Assembly: GCA_024275195.1 (NCBI GenBank)
Contig: JAJRZP010000093.1
Coordinates: 1 to 48,628, forward strand
Direction of reading: 5' to 3'
Length of the DNA: 48,628 nt
DNA from: Chloroflexota bacterium
GTDB lineage: Bacteria; Chloroflexota; Dehalococcoidia; Lucifugimonadales; Lucifugimonadaceae
Shown here: piece after piece, positions 17,994-27,600 of the stretch
Position numbering within the stretch: the first letter of the stretch is position 1
Layout: every line of letters starts with the position of its first letter
Made by a program: the position numbers and the translations under genes
Notes under the pieces: model-generated
Told to the model about the DNA's origin: nothing
What the model saw: only the letters and a program-made list of their open reading frames with translations
Databases searched by the model: none

Positions 17994-18902
17994 ATGGCGA
18001 CTTCGAATCACATACCCGCGACCAACTCTACCGAGACGGGTACGGGTGCGAAACCACCGAGATTCACACCGATTACGATCGCAGCATACACAGCGGCCGC
18101 AGTCGGTGTTCTGTTGATAGTCATCTCGGGTGTGTATGTCTACTCCAGAGCCCAATCGGGTTCCGACGCGGCCGAGTTCGCCTACACGGTTCCTGAAAAG
18201 TCGCTGGAGATTCATCTGGGGTTATCTGCCGATGCGATTGCGCAACCGCCAGTTGACGCCGAGCAGCCCATCTCACTTGGAATAACGGCCCCTGATGTGG
18301 CTCGGTTCGCCAGCCTATATCCGGGTAATCAGATAAACCCGAAGTACTGGGCGGAGCCCGAGTGGGCCGGTTCAGACCCGTATGGCGGCCCGACGATTCC
18401 AGACGATTTCATCCCGATCCGTTCAACCGATATTTTCACCGAATTCGACTCTACAGTTCGGCCGTCGCGGATGAGGATTCCAGCGATAGGTGTCGATTCT
18501 GTCGTTACGGAGCTTGAACTGCTGAATGATGGGGCACAACAGTCGTATGAAAACCCGGATCGTGTAATCGGTCATATTCCTGAAACCGCTACCCCCGGGC
18601 AACAGGGACGTGGCTGGTACTTCGCACATCTTGAAAGCTACGCTGTGGGTGAAGGAAACATTTTTCGGAGACTCCCACAGGTGACCGACCTCATCAAACA
18701 GGATGTTGTCGATGTGTACATCGAGACATCCTCTGGCGAGTTCGTTTACCGGGTTACTGGAACGCGTCAGGTCAACAAGGAGGATCTGGTTTTGACCGGC
18801 GCAGACAATGCGCAGATTACTCTGGTAGCTAGTTGGCCGCGTCTGATCTACGACCAACGAATACTGGTTGATGCAACTTTGATCGCATACAGGCCACTTT
18901 AG
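17994..18902 (+). CDS. Sortase-like membrane protein with Ser at the catalytic Cys position
   Basis: 302 residues: a cytoplasmic N-terminus, one membrane segment at about 27-50, a 100-residue linker, then a C-terminal sortase-fold domain from about 155 (RMRIPAIGVDSVV). The conserved His is H212 in GWYFAHLES and the Arg is R289 in DQRILVDA. Sortases have a TLxTC motif at the nucleophile; here the segment reads ITLVASWP, putting S280 where Cys is expected (codon AGT, one base from TGT). Either the protein is no longer a transpeptidase or it uses Ser. No LPxTG-type substrate was noticed among neighbours. It shares the plus strand with the zinc ribbon gene. Confidence 0.82.
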   Translation: MATSNHIPATNSTETGTGAKPPRFTPITIAAYTAAAVGVLLIVISGVYVYSRAQSGSDAAEFAYTVPEKSLEIHLGLSADAIAQPPVDAEQPISLGITAPDVARFASLYPGNQINPKYWAEPEWAGSDPYGGPTIPDDFIPIRSTDIFTEFDSTVRPSRMRIPAIGVDSVVTELELLNDGAQQSYENPDRVIGHIPETATPGQQGRGWYFAHLESYAVGEGNIFRRLPQVTDLIKQDVVDVYIETSSGEFVYRVTGTRQVNKEDLVLTGADNAQITLVASWPRLIYDQRILVDATLIAYRPL

Positions 18903-19069
18903 AAATCTACCGCCCGGAGTGTTGTACAGACCAATCCTGGAGTGGAATTCTGTGCGCCATTTGGCGAGAATTGCGCGAACATTACTGCTGAAATATCACG
19001 ACACCGCTATCGGATGCCGACAAAATGCCCTGTTCGGGCGCTTTCTTCATAACTTGAAACTGGACAAAA

Positions 19070-20152
19070 ATGGAATCGTCTGACCGCGCCACACAACAGG
19101 CCGAAGCAATTGAGCCGAATTCGACCAAAGCGCCAATATGGCGGGACAGGCTACTACTCACCCTACTGGTAATAGCGGTTGTCGGCGTCATTTTGCAGAT
19201 AACCCTCGGCGGGGTCGTCAGGGTCACCGGATCAGGCGACGGCTGTCCCGACTGGCCGACCTGTTTCGGTCAGGCATTCCCTCCACTGGACCAGACGACT
19301 ATCGACCGGCTTTACGACGGACCACGCCTGACAACTCCCCGACCGTACAACGTACTCCTCGAGTACAGCCATCGAACGGTCGGAACACTGCTCGGACTGG
19401 TGATAATTGCAGCCGTAGTGCGCATATGGGTACGCCACAGAGAAAGCAAATCCGTCGCCTGGCTTGCAACCGCCGAACTGGCGTTGATTTTCGTCGTTGG
19501 CATGCTCGGGGGTGCGGTTGTCCTGAACGATCTTGACCCGGCCATAAGAACGCTTCACCTGTTTTTGGCTGAAATCGTGGCATTGCTCGGGATACTGGCT
19601 CTTGTCGGGGCCCTCTACGGCAGATCAAGATCGAATGAAGGCAGTTCGCCATGGATATGGGGAAGGGTCAACGACGAGCACAAGGGTGCATTGAAACTGG
19701 CCGCCGCCGCCGGGGTGTTTTCGCTAATCGCCCTTCTTTCGGGCTCTTATGCCGTGTGGAAAGAGGCCGGGGCCATCTGTGGCTCGTGGCCGTTGTGCGG
19801 AGGCGATGTCATCCCGCAGTCGACTCTCGTGGGGATTCATATGACTCACCGGATGCTCTCCCTTATTGCGGTCGTGCTTATCCTGCTCGCGGGACACCGG
19901 GTGTGGCGGCTTCCCAATATCTCGGGTGCCCTTCGTTTCGCAGCACTGGCATCGGCAATAATCATCTTTGCCCAGATGCTCATGGGGGCTGCCAACCCGT
20001 GGACATCGTTCTCTGAATGGGCGCAGGCAGGCCACCTGAGCCTCGCAACCCTGATATGGGTCAACATGGTGTTCATTGTCGCTCTGCTTTTACGGCCAAT
20101 ACCGCTCAGCGAGCTTGCGGAATCTACAGATAACAGGGCAGGACAGGCTTAG
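19070..20152 (+). CDS. ctaA: Heme A synthase (COX15/CtaA family)
   Basis: Oxidises the C8 methyl of heme O to the formyl of heme A for cytochrome aa3 oxidase. 360 residues with eight predicted membrane helices in two four-helix halves. Heme-ligand His are in EYSHRTVGTLLG and TLHLFLAE in the first half, and HMTHRMLSLIAV and AGHLSLATL in the second. Paired cysteines flank the periplasmic loops (GCPDWPTC; CGSWPLC). The ATG start follows a 167-nt gap containing a small palindrome (CGCCA-TT-TGGCG, about 18954) but no gene. ctaB follows after 15 nt. Confidence 0.95.
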   Translation: MESSDRATQQAEAIEPNSTKAPIWRDRLLLTLLVIAVVGVILQITLGGVVRVTGSGDGCPDWPTCFGQAFPPLDQTTIDRLYDGPRLTTPRPYNVLLEYSHRTVGTLLGLVIIAAVVRIWVRHRESKSVAWLATAELALIFVVGMLGGAVVLNDLDPAIRTLHLFLAEIVALLGILALVGALYGRSRSNEGSSPWIWGRVNDEHKGALKLAAAAGVFSLIALLSGSYAVWKEAGAICGSWPLCGGDVIPQSTLVGIHMTHRMLSLIAVVLILLAGHRVWRLPNISGALRFAALASAIIIFAQMLMGAANPWTSFSEWAQAGHLSLATLIWVNMVFIVALLLRPIPLSELAESTDNRAGQA

Positions 20153-20167
20153 ACCCGCTAAGATTCC

Positions 20168-21070
20168 ATGGTGGCAACTAACGAGACAGTCGAGCGCGGT
20201 TCGGCGATGACATTGGTGGGCGATTTCATCGCGCTTACGAAACCGCGGGTCATGTCTCTGCTGCTCGTCTCCGCAATTGCAGGTGCGTTCCTGGGGGTTG
20301 GCTCCAGCCCGACCCTCGAAATACTCGTTGCGGTCATCGTCGGTGGCGCCCTCGCCTCGGGTGGTGCCGCGTCGCTAAATATGGCGTACGAGAGTGAACT
20401 CGACCGCCGTATGGGGCGAACAAAGAACCGGCCCGTCGCGGAAGGCCGGATATCGCCGATTACAGCCGTCGTTTTCGGCCTCGTTCTCAATATTGGATCG
20501 TTCCTGATACTGGCGTTGATGACGAACGTTCTGGCAGCCGGCCTGGCGATAGTTGGCACGGTGCTTTACTTCGTTCTGTACACCGTAGTCCTGAAGCGAA
20601 CTACCACTCAGAACATTGTTCTGGGCGGTTCCGCGGGAGCGATACCTCCCCTCGTTGGATATGCGGCAGCAACCGGGACGGTTGATCTTGCCGCGTGGTA
20701 CCTGTTCGTTATCGTGTTCTTCTGGACTCCGCCACACTTCTGGGCGCTGGCGATCATGATTAAAGACGACTACGCAAAGGCCGAAATTCCGATGCTGCCG
20801 GTGGTGCGTGGTGTCGAGCACACCAGTGTGCAGATCATGTTGTACACAGTGATCCTTTCTGCGCTGACCATCCTGTTCGGCGTAGTATCTGATGCACTTG
20901 GCTGGATCTACATGATCGGCGCGGCCACCCTGTGTGTGGCGTTCTTCTGGTATGCCTACAAGCTCACAAAAGAACCCGACCGCCCAGCAGCTACCCGGCT
21001 TTACAAATACTCGCTGCTGTTTCTGGCATTGTTTTTTGTTCTGGTCATGGTCGACTCGGTCATCGCTTAA
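20168..21070 (+). CDS. ctaB: Protoheme IX farnesyltransferase (heme O synthase)
   Basis: Adds a farnesyl group to heme B to make heme O, the substrate of CtaA. 300 residues of the UbiA prenyltransferase fold with nine membrane helices. The first Asp-rich motif is NMAYESELDRRMGRTKNRP and the second region is KDDYAKAEIPMLPVV. LTKPRVMSLLL near the N-terminus is family-typical. The ctaA-ctaB pair makes an aerobic haem-copper oxidase likely; oxidase subunits are outside the window. Confidence 0.96.
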   Translation: MVATNETVERGSAMTLVGDFIALTKPRVMSLLLVSAIAGAFLGVGSSPTLEILVAVIVGGALASGGAASLNMAYESELDRRMGRTKNRPVAEGRISPITAVVFGLVLNIGSFLILALMTNVLAAGLAIVGTVLYFVLYTVVLKRTTTQNIVLGGSAGAIPPLVGYAAATGTVDLAAWYLFVIVFFWTPPHFWALAIMIKDDYAKAEIPMLPVVRGVEHTSVQIMLYTVILSALTILFGVVSDALGWIYMIGAATLCVAFFWYAYKLTKEPDRPAATRLYKYSLLFLALFFVLVMVDSVIA

Positions 21071-21170
21071 CCGTTCTTCTTACGAGACAGCGGTTGTTTA
21101 AGATACCAGTTTGGTCGGATCGCTCGGTGCCATCGGTCACATGTCTGGATTTCGGCGTTAATATGTTGAC

Positions 21171-22175
21171 GTGGGATTTATCAGAACAACATTCACTTTG
21201 CTTGGTCTGGCAGCAGGCGGGTACGTTGGTGTGTCGTCCGCTATGGCCGCCAGACTGACTCGAACTGCCCGGGTACGATCAGAGGAAACACCTGAGTCCG
21301 TCGGACTCGAGTATCGTGCCGTCAATTTCATGAGCCGAGGCGGCGATGCGAAGCTCACGGGATGGATCATCAACCCTGAATCCGGTTCCGACTCTCCACA
21401 GGCAACGGTGCGGGGCATCTCCTGGGTGATCATGTTGCACGGTGACAATGCGAATCGCAGTGATGCGAAAACCGGCATGTTGAGTATTGCCCGAGAACTC
21501 AATCGACGTGGTTTCGGAATCTTCATGTTCGACCTCCGGGGTCGTGGCGACTCGCCCGCGACGATGTCTTCTTCGGGATACTTTGAACGGCTCGACCTGC
21601 AGGGTGCGTCTGACTACCTCGTGAGCAAGGGTGCTGATCGGAGCCGCATTGGGGTTCTCGGGTTCTCGCTCGGGGGTGCGGTGGCGCTTATGACAGGTTC
21701 AAACCCGAACAACTTTGGCGCTGTGGTCGCTGATAGTTCATTCGCCGATTTCTCTCTGGTTCTGAAAAGTTCTATGACAGGGTTCAAGCGCCCGTTGTCG
21801 TTGTGGATTCCCGGGATGGAGTTCATGGCTAAATCGATCTACGGTATCGACGTTAAAGAAATCTCGCCCGCCCGCGCCATTACGCGCTCCGACACCCCTG
21901 TGCTGGTGATCCATGGCGAAGATGACACCGTGATACCGGTCGAGCACGCACGGCTTCTAGGCCGGGCGATAGGTGCCAGTTTCGATGAGATCGAAGGCGG
22001 CGAGGAAACGGTATGGATAGTACCGGGGGCTGGTCACACCGGATCGTTTCGAGTTCAACCAAAGGCGTACATAGAGAAGCTGGTTAAATTTTACGGGGCG
22101 CACCTCGGCGCACCCCGTAGTTCACATCTGCAGATGGCTGAAAACGCTGAGTTTCCAGAGAATTCGTCAAGCTAG
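21171..22175 (+). CDS. Alpha/beta hydrolase with N-terminal membrane segment
   Basis: 334 residues from GTG at 21171. A hydrophobic stretch at about 7-27 should anchor it. The hydrolase core shows the HG oxyanion region (MLHGDNANRSD), the nucleophile elbow GFSLGG, the acid in HGEDDTVIP and the His in GAGHTGSF: a complete Ser-Asp-His triad. DLRGRGDSP is typical of BAAT/DUF-type peptidase-like hydrolases. The substrate is unknown. The stop lies in a CTAG shared with the convergent rplT stop. Confidence 0.88.
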   Translation: MGFIRTTFTLLGLAAGGYVGVSSAMAARLTRTARVRSEETPESVGLEYRAVNFMSRGGDAKLTGWIINPESGSDSPQATVRGISWVIMLHGDNANRSDAKTGMLSIARELNRRGFGIFMFDLRGRGDSPATMSSSGYFERLDLQGASDYLVSKGADRSRIGVLGFSLGGAVALMTGSNPNNFGAVVADSSFADFSLVLKSSMTGFKRPLSLWIPGMEFMAKSIYGIDVKEISPARAITRSDTPVLVIHGEDDTVIPVEHARLLGRAIGASFDEIEGGEETVWIVPGAGHTGSFRVQPKAYIEKLVKFYGAHLGAPRSSHLQMAENAEFPENSSS

Positions 22176-22531
22176 GCTGGTAGTGCCGCCTGTGCGGTTT
22201 TTACGACCTCACCGAAGCCTTCTGGCTCACGGATCGCCAGTTCAGCTAGAGACTTACGGTCGATCTCGATGCCTGCCAGAGCCATGCCATGTATCAGGCT
22301 TGCGTAGTTGATCCCAAGTGCGCGTGCCGCGGCGTTGATACGAACGATCTGAAGAGATCGATTCGTGCGCTTCTTTAGGCGGCGGTGAGCTGTTGAGTAC
22401 GCCTGTGCATGAGTAAGCGACTCGCGGGCGACACGAAAGCGCCTGCTCCGCGATGCCCTGTGGCCGCGCGTGGCTTTCAGTACGGCTTTGTGCCGTCGTC
22501 GTGTTGTAGTTCCGGCTTTGACCCTGGCCAA
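22172..22531 (-). CDS. rplT: Ribosomal protein bL20
   Basis: 119 residues, the standard length, starting MARVKAGTTTRRRHKAVLK and with the globular RNA-binding part NRSLQIVRINAAARALGINYASLIHGM. L20 binds 23S rRNA early in 50S assembly. It is the last gene of the minus-strand infC-rpmI-rplT operon, 76 nt after rpmI. Its TAG stop overlaps the stop of the convergent hydrolase, leaving no room for a terminator between the two genes. Confidence 0.98.
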   Translation of the reverse strand: MARVKAGTTTRRRHKAVLKATRGHRASRSRRFRVARESLTHAQAYSTAHRRLKKRTNRSLQIVRINAAARALGINYASLIHGMALAGIEIDRKSLAELAIREPEGFGEVVKTAQAALPA

Positions 22532-22607
22532 CTTGCTTCTCCTCGGTCAGACGAATACAGGCCTCTGATTGAGTCCTGCAATGGATACAAATATTATGCA
22601 GATACTG

Positions 22608-22811
22608 CTAGCGAAGTGCGCTAATTGCCTGCTTGATGGTCTTCGAGAACGTCTTTGAGTCGAGAGCGACCTTGCCACCGAACAGACGCTTTACCCGTGC
22701 AGCCTTGCGGCGGCGGAAGTGGCTCTTCGGACCCTTTGAACGCAGCACCTTGCCGGTGCCACTAATGTGGAACCGTTTCTTGGCACCCTTATGGGTCTTC
22801 ATCTTCGGCAT
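22608..22811 (-). CDS. rpmI: Ribosomal protein bL35
   Basis: 67 residues, very basic, with the typical MPKMKTHKGAKKRFHISGTGKV opening and FRRRKAARVKRLFGGK. A 50S subunit protein. It lies between infC (53 nt upstream) and rplT in the conserved order. Confidence 0.97.
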   Translation of the reverse strand: MPKMKTHKGAKKRFHISGTGKVLRSKGPKSHFRRRKAARVKRLFGGKVALDSKTFSKTIKQAISALR

Positions 22812-22864
22812 ATTCAGATAGTTTCCGTTCTCAATTCTCGTGTTCAGGCAATGAATGGCTGAAC

Positions 22865-23470
22865 TTATTCTTCTGTTGTAGCTTCGCCATCGGCAGGTGC
22901 ACCACTCGTGGCCGCAACCGCTGCCGATTTTCCTTGTCGTTCGCGCTCTTTCTGTTGAAGCGATGGTGCCAGCAAAATGCTCAACACACGCCCTTCCATG
23001 CCAGGTGGCTTCTCAAGTTTTGCGACGGAAGCTACACCCTCGGCAACTTTTCTCAGTACCTTCATTGCGATTTCAGGGTGGGCACGCTGCCGACCACGGA
23101 ACCGCACAAACACTCTGACCTTCGCACCCTCGGCAAGAAGGTGCTTCGTCATATTGATCTTCGTTTCGATGTCGTTGTCCGACATCACAGGGCTGAGACG
23201 CACATCTTTCTGTTTGCTCGCACTGCGTGAGACTTTACGGGCTTCACGCTGCTTCTTGCTCTGTATGAATTTGAAACGACCGTAATCCAGCAGGCGACAT
23301 ACAGGTGGATTTTGGTTAGGGCCAACCTCTACAAGATCAAGACCTTCTTCCTGAGCCATGTCGAGCGCGTCACGTATGTGCATCACTGTCGACTCAGAAG
23401 AGTCCTCGCCACGAATCACGCGAACCTCTTCGGCTCGAATACGGCGATTCACCCTGAATTCTTTTGCTAT
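22865..23470 (-). CDS. infC: Translation initiation factor IF-3 (ATA start proposed)
   Basis: IF-3 splits ribosomes and proofreads initiator tRNA and start codon choice. From 23470 the product is 201 residues: AKEFRVNRRIRAEEVRVI opens the N-domain, then LDLVEVGPNQNPPVCRLLDYGRFKF, a linker, and the C-domain RLSPVMSDNDIETK and RFRGRQRAHPE. The conserved N-terminus begins right after an ATA codon at 23470-23468, which has AGGGAG 7 nt upstream. The nearest in-frame NTG is a TTG at 23554 with a 28-residue extension unlike IF-3. E. coli infC starts at AUU and is autorepressed through that rare codon, so ATA here is biologically plausible. A low-complexity tail (AAVAATSGAPADGEATTEE) follows the fold. 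Confidence 0.93.
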   Translation of the reverse strand: MAKEFRVNRRIRAEEVRVIRGEDSSESTVMHIRDALDMAQEEGLDLVEVGPNQNPPVCRLLDYGRFKFIQSKKQREARKVSRSASKQKDVRLSPVMSDNDIETKINMTKHLLAEGAKVRVFVRFRGRQRAHPEIAMKVLRKVAEGVASVAKLEKPPGMEGRVLSILLAPSLQQKERERQGKSAAVAATSGAPADGEATTEE

Positions 23471-23483
23471 GTTCGCACTCCCT
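23468..23483 (-). promoter_or_regulatory. infC ribosome binding site and ATA start codon
   Basis: On the minus strand AGGGAG (23483-23478) is followed by 7 nt and then ATA (23470-23468), immediately before the conserved IF-3 N-terminus. This fits IF-3 autoregulation through a poor start codon. Confidence 0.6.
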
Positions 23484-23778
23484 GTGACATCGAATGGGTG
23501 ATCCCCATCGAAATGCGTCCCTAAAACAGTTGTCCGGCGCGCACTTCTTGCCAATGTCGAATTGGTCGAACTTCCAATATACCAACCAAGCGACCGATAC
23601 TCAATCGGAAACCAGTAGGAATCTTCCCACGGTTCCCGTACGTAACAAAGGCAAGCTCCAATGCGGCGCGAAACAGCCGCTATGCTACGATTAACGCGCC
23701 TTTACGAAGCAGCCAGATTGCATAGATAGTTGCCTCATAATGAACGGGCTGTACCGTAGTGACAGGAATCTCATCCAA

Positions 23779-23801
23779 CTAATCGGGAGTTTATCGATTA
23801 G
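23779..23801. repeat. Inverted repeat upstream of ftsH
   Basis: CTAATCG (23779-23785) and CGATTAG (23795-23801) form a perfect 7-bp palindrome with a 9-nt spacer, ending 36 nt before the ftsH ATG. It could be an operator in the divergent infC/ftsH gap (367 nt from the ATA start). The rest of the gap shows nothing I recognise. Confidence 0.35.
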
Positions 23802-23837
23802 ACCGGCTTTGTAGTAGCAATAGGACGGCCAGGACAA

Positions 23838-25775
23838 ATGAGCAACCGCTGGATGCGGAATAGCCTCGTCTACCTCGTGATCATCGTGGCGGTGATCACG
23901 ATATTCTTCATGTTTGTCGATCAGCCGCTCAATGGCTCACAGGAGATCGGCATAAATGAAGTTGTCGAGTTGGCGAGAACCAGTACTGGATCGTCCAAAC
24001 TCGAAATCGAGGTTCAGGGTGATTCGCTAACGATTACTGATGGTCTCAACGTGTTCACATCGCGCAAAGAAGCGGGGTCAAGCATTGCCGATCTTCTCAG
24101 TAACGCCGGGGTTGACAACGCTAACTACTCTGTGAATGTCAAAGGCTCCGGGGGGTTCTCGAGTCTGTTTGGAATCCTGATCGGCTTCCTCCCGCTCATT
24201 CTGTTCGGCGGAATCCTGCTATTCATGATGCGTCAGGCGCAGGGTAACAGTAACCAGCAGATGGGCTTCGGTCGGAGCAAGGCCCGGCTATTTGTAGGCA
24301 CCAAGGCGACCGTTACATTCTTCGACGTTGCCGGTATACCTGAAGCCAAGGAAGAACTCGAAGAGGTGGTCGAGTTCCTGAAGTACCCGGAACGATTCCA
24401 GGCGCTGGGCGCAAAAATTCCGGCAGGTGTGCTTCTTGTGGGGCCTCCCGGTACAGGAAAGACACTGCTCGCACGAGCCGTTGCGGGTGAGGCAGGTGTG
24501 CCATTTTTCTCGATCTCGGGTTCTGAGTTCGTCGAGATGTTCGTTGGTGTCGGTGCATCACGGGTCCGTGATCTGTTTGAGCAGGCGCGCCGCCACTCGC
24601 CATGCATCATTTTCATCGATGAGATCGATGCTGTGGGTCGACACCGTGGTGCCGGTCTCGGCGGTGGACACGACGAACGCGAGCAAACCCTTAACCAGAT
24701 ACTTGTTGAGATGGACGGTTTCGACTCCGCAACGAACGTTATCGTGATTGCCGCGACGAACCGCCCTGACATTCTTGATCCTGCATTACTACGTCCCGGT
24801 CGATTCGACCGGCGGGTGATTCTCGACAGCCCTGATGTTCGAGGCCGTACCGCAATTCTCGATGTACACGCCAAGGGCAAGCCTATCGAGAAGGAAGTCG
24901 AGCTGGCAAACGTGGCAAAGCAGACACCGGGCTTCTCTGGTGCCGACCTCGCCAACCTGATTAACGAAGCAGCATTACTTGCGGCTCGAAACAACCAGAA
25001 ACTGATTAGTTTCGAGAACCTGACCGAGGCTATCGACCGTGTTTCGATCGGGCCTGCTCGTAAGAGCAAGGTGATCAGCGAGAAAGATCGCAAGATCACT
25101 GCCTATCACGAATCGGGGCATGCGCTGGTGGCACATCTGATGCCCGGTGGGTCGCCTATCGGCAAGATCTCGATCATTGCCCGTGGGCAGGCTGGCGGGT
25201 TCACCCGTTGGCAGCAGGAAGACAAATCTTACGCTTCGCAGGAACAACTCGAAGCCCAGATCGCAGCCGCAATGGGTGGGAGGGCCGCAGAAGTTCTCAA
25301 GGTCGGCGATGTCACCAGCGGTGCCTCGAACGACTTTGAGCAAGCGACGAGCATCGCCCGCGAGATGGTGATGCGACTTGGCATGAGCGATAAGTTATCG
25401 AAACGATCGTTCGGGAAACGTCAGGGTGGAGCCGTGTTCCTGGGGAGAGAGATGTCCGAAGAGCGAGACTACTCACTCAAGACTGAGAGCATCATCGATG
25501 ACGAGATCAACCGCCTTCTGAGGGAGGGTGAAGATCGGGCAAACAATCTGCTTCGCGAGCACGACCAGGAACTTGAAGGGATTGCGCAGTTCCTGCTTGA
25601 GCACGAGACAATCGACGGCGATCAGTTCACAGCGATCATCGAGGGTAAAGACCCGTTGCTCGTCAGCCCACCGGCAACGGACAACCCGACAGTATCGAAT
25701 GAGCCATCGACCCCAGCGGGTGAAGTCGATGATGAAGTTGGCGAAGTCGCTGATCCCGAACCACAGGCCACTTAA
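23838..25775 (+). CDS. ftsH: ATP-dependent zinc metalloprotease FtsH
   Basis: Membrane AAA+ protease that degrades misfolded membrane proteins and regulators. 645 residues: helix 1 at about 8-27, a short extracytoplasmic domain, helix 2 at about 112-131, then the AAA module. Walker A is GPPGTGKT at 202-209, Walker B FIDEIDAV near 257, and the [21 protein letters not shown]. The M41 protease domain has HESGH at 424-428, with the third zinc ligand expected in the [14 protein letters not shown] segment. The C-terminal 40 residues are acidic and Pro-rich. ATG at 23838. A strong terminator follows. Confidence 0.98.
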   Translation: MSNRWMRNSLVYLVIIVAVITIFFMFVDQPLNGSQEIGINEVVELARTSTGSSKLEIEVQGDSLTITDGLNVFTSRKEAGSSIADLLSNAGVDNANYSVNVKGSGGFSSLFGILIGFLPLILFGGILLFMMRQAQGNSNQQMGFGRSKARLFVGTKATVTFFDVAGIPEAKEELEEVVEFLKYPERFQALGAKIPAGVLLVGPPGTGKTLLARAVAGEAGVPFFSISGSEFVEMFVGVGASRVRDLFEQARRHSPCIIFIDEIDAVGRHRGAGLGGGHDEREQTLNQILVEMDGFDSATNVIVIAATNRPDILDPALLRPGRFDRRVILDSPDVRGRTAILDVHAKGKPIEKEVELANVAKQTPGFSGADLANLINEAALLAARNNQKLISFENLTEAIDRVSIGPARKSKVISEKDRKITAYHESGHALVAHLMPGGSPIGKISIIARGQAGGFTRWQQEDKSYASQEQLEAQIAAAMGGRAAEVLKVGDVTSGASNDFEQATSIAREMVMRLGMSDKLSKRSFGKRQGGAVFLGREMSEERDYSLKTESIIDDEINRLLREGEDRANNLLREHDQELEGIAQFLLEHETIDGDQFTAIIEGKDPLLVSPPATDNPTVSNEPSTPAGEVDDEVGEVADPEPQAT

Positions 25776-25815
25776 TACCGTTTCACTATCGGTGTGAACG
25801 CTAAATAGAATTCTT

Positions 25816-25840
25816 GAAACGGCGCTTCGGGCGCCGTTTC
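25816..25840 (+). terminator. Rho-independent-type terminator after ftsH
   Basis: GAAACGGCGC (25816-25825) pairs perfectly with GCGCCGTTTC (25831-25840) around TTCGG, a stable UUCG-type loop, followed by TTATTCG. It sits 41 nt after the ftsH stop. Confidence 0.8.
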
Positions 25841-25887
25841 TTATTCGTGACGAAAAAGATTCTGGCAAGCTAACTGCACGGACATAC

Positions 25888-26559
25888 ATGAGCATCGTTT
25901 TCACCGGCAAGTACTGGTCAATTGAGAGATTCATCTCTGGATTCTCTAACAATTCATTCCTGATCACCTGTGCTCGAACTAACAACTCGGTCGTCATCGA
26001 CACACCGGCGAAACCTGTTGAGTTGATAGAGGCCCGCAAGAAAACCAACCCGACATTTATCTTGATCACCCACGGCCATCAAGATCATGTCGAAGGGTTC
26101 AATGAGGTCAACGGCGATTCCGAGCCGATGGTCGGCATTGGGCAGGGCGATAGAAGCTCGCTTCCCATCTCATCAACCGCTTTCACGATTGATGTCTCAA
26201 CAGGCCAACAGCTGGACGCCGGTGATATCTCGCTTCGTGCCATGGCAACCCCGGGGCATACCCCTGGTTCGACCTGCTATCTACTGGAATCTCCGGAGTC
26301 CAGGGCGGCTGGTGAGCCAGCCCACGTCTTCACCGGAGACACGATCTTCCCCGGCGGGCCCGGAAGATCGTCATCGAACGAGGCACTGAAACAGATAATC
26401 GATTCACTCACAGAACACATTTTTGTGCTGCCAAGAACGACCGTTGTACTGCCGGGGCACGGGGAATTTACGACAATCGGTGAATCAATTCTGGAGTATG
26501 AGAAGTTTGCCGTAAAACACTTCGACACTAATCTGTTCGGAGACGTGACATGGATCTAG
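25888..26559 (+). CDS. MBL-fold metallo-hydrolase (glyoxalase II-like)
   Basis: 223 residues with the metallo-beta-lactamase motif THGHQDHVEGF (HxHxDH, two-metal site), then ATPGHTPGSTCYLL (third His), FTGDTIFPGGPGR (bridging Asp) and VLPGHGEFTTIG (last His). All metal ligands of a glyoxalase II-like hydrolase are present. The size is that of a single-domain member. Likely a thioester or lactone hydrolase in the cytoplasm; the substrate is not determinable. ATG at 25888, after the ftsH terminator. Confidence 0.92.
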   Translation: MSIVFTGKYWSIERFISGFSNNSFLITCARTNNSVVIDTPAKPVELIEARKKTNPTFILITHGHQDHVEGFNEVNGDSEPMVGIGQGDRSSLPISSTAFTIDVSTGQQLDAGDISLRAMATPGHTPGSTCYLLESPESRAAGEPAHVFTGDTIFPGGPGRSSSNEALKQIIDSLTEHIFVLPRTTVVLPGHGEFTTIGESILEYEKFAVKHFDTNLFGDVTWI

Positions 26560-26587
26560 TCCGATATGTGACGCACTGGATAGCTCA

Positions 26588-27520
26588 TTGATTCCGCAAC
26601 AGTCACCGATCTCGCCAGAAAACGGACGCTGGGATACCGTCTCAATTCGTCCCGTAAAGTGGGGGTCTCTCGACATTGTCGTTGCCATCACAGTCACCGT
26701 GCTGGTGGTCGTTGCGATACTGACGCTCAGTGGTTCGTTTGGCACAGATGCCGGATATGACACCACGATTGCCTCGCCAAATGGCTACTACATTGGCCTG
26801 CTGGCGGTTGGGATCGCACTGGTCGTCCTTCGGCTCTTTCATTATCCCTCATGGCCGATACTCGCCGCCCTCGGAGCAGGGGGCGGCGTATTAGTCATCA
26901 GCTACCAGTTCGGTAACGATGCAGGTGACGGGACGGCTCAATTCGTCGGTGTACCCGTCGGGATCATCGCGGCCACCGCGATGTCGGGCGTATTCGCCGC
27001 AACCGGCTTCGCGTTCTCGATCGTCCGTTATCGCGAGCCTTTGAGTTCTCTCGGGTTTGTAAAGACCAACGGCATCCGACCGTATCTTTTCGCCGTGGCG
27101 ATGTGGCTTATCGGCCTGAGTGTGTTGATTTTCTGGCTACAGGCGCTCGTCTGGCTCGGTTTTGATTCACTTGTACCACCCGACACAGCGAGGGAGATCC
27201 TTGACGAAGCAGGCGGAAGCATTGTCATCACCATAATTCTTGTTGGGATTCTGGGGCCGATCGCCGAAGAGATATTCTTCCGGGGATACATCTTGCCAGG
27301 ATTCGTCAGGCGGTTCGGGGTTGGTCGCGCTCTGCTGTTTTCGTCACTGATCTTTGGATCTTTCCATATCGATCCAGGAGCCATCGTTCCTACTTTCGCA
27401 TTAGGAATGGTTCTCGGCTGGGTGTACCTTAAAACTGGTTCGATCTGGCCAGCTATGTTCGCTCATGGACTGCACAACACCGTTGCGGTACTGGTCGCGA
27501 AGTACGCCACGGTAAACTGA
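26588..27520 (+). CDS. CPBP-family intramembrane glutamic endopeptidase
   Basis: 310 residues with about eight hydrophobic segments. The Abi/CPBP signatures are in the C-terminal half: AEEIFFRGYI (EExxxR), SSLIFGSFH (FxxxH) and AHGLHNTVAVL (HxxxN). These residues form the active site of Rce1-like intramembrane proteases. The substrate is unknown; the family includes CAAX-type proteases and bacteriocin immunity proteins. TTG start at 26588, 28 nt after the MBL gene. Confidence 0.9.
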   Translation: MIPQQSPISPENGRWDTVSIRPVKWGSLDIVVAITVTVLVVVAILTLSGSFGTDAGYDTTIASPNGYYIGLLAVGIALVVLRLFHYPSWPILAALGAGGGVLVISYQFGNDAGDGTAQFVGVPVGIIAATAMSGVFAATGFAFSIVRYREPLSSLGFVKTNGIRPYLFAVAMWLIGLSVLIFWLQALVWLGFDSLVPPDTAREILDEAGGSIVITIILVGILGPIAEEIFFRGYILPGFVRRFGVGRALLFSSLIFGSFHIDPGAIVPTFALGMVLGWVYLKTGSIWPAMFAHGLHNTVAVLVAKYATVN

Positions 27521-27600
27521 ATCAACACGTTTAGGTGTGCAGGTCGCTGAGCAATCTTCGGCGGCGAATTTGGTGAATTGACAGGGGACGAAGCAGCCAC

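Noticed and set aside
24233-25099. 288-codon minus-strand frame
   Set aside because: Complement of ftsH; Arg/Ser/Pro-rich shadow translation without motifs.
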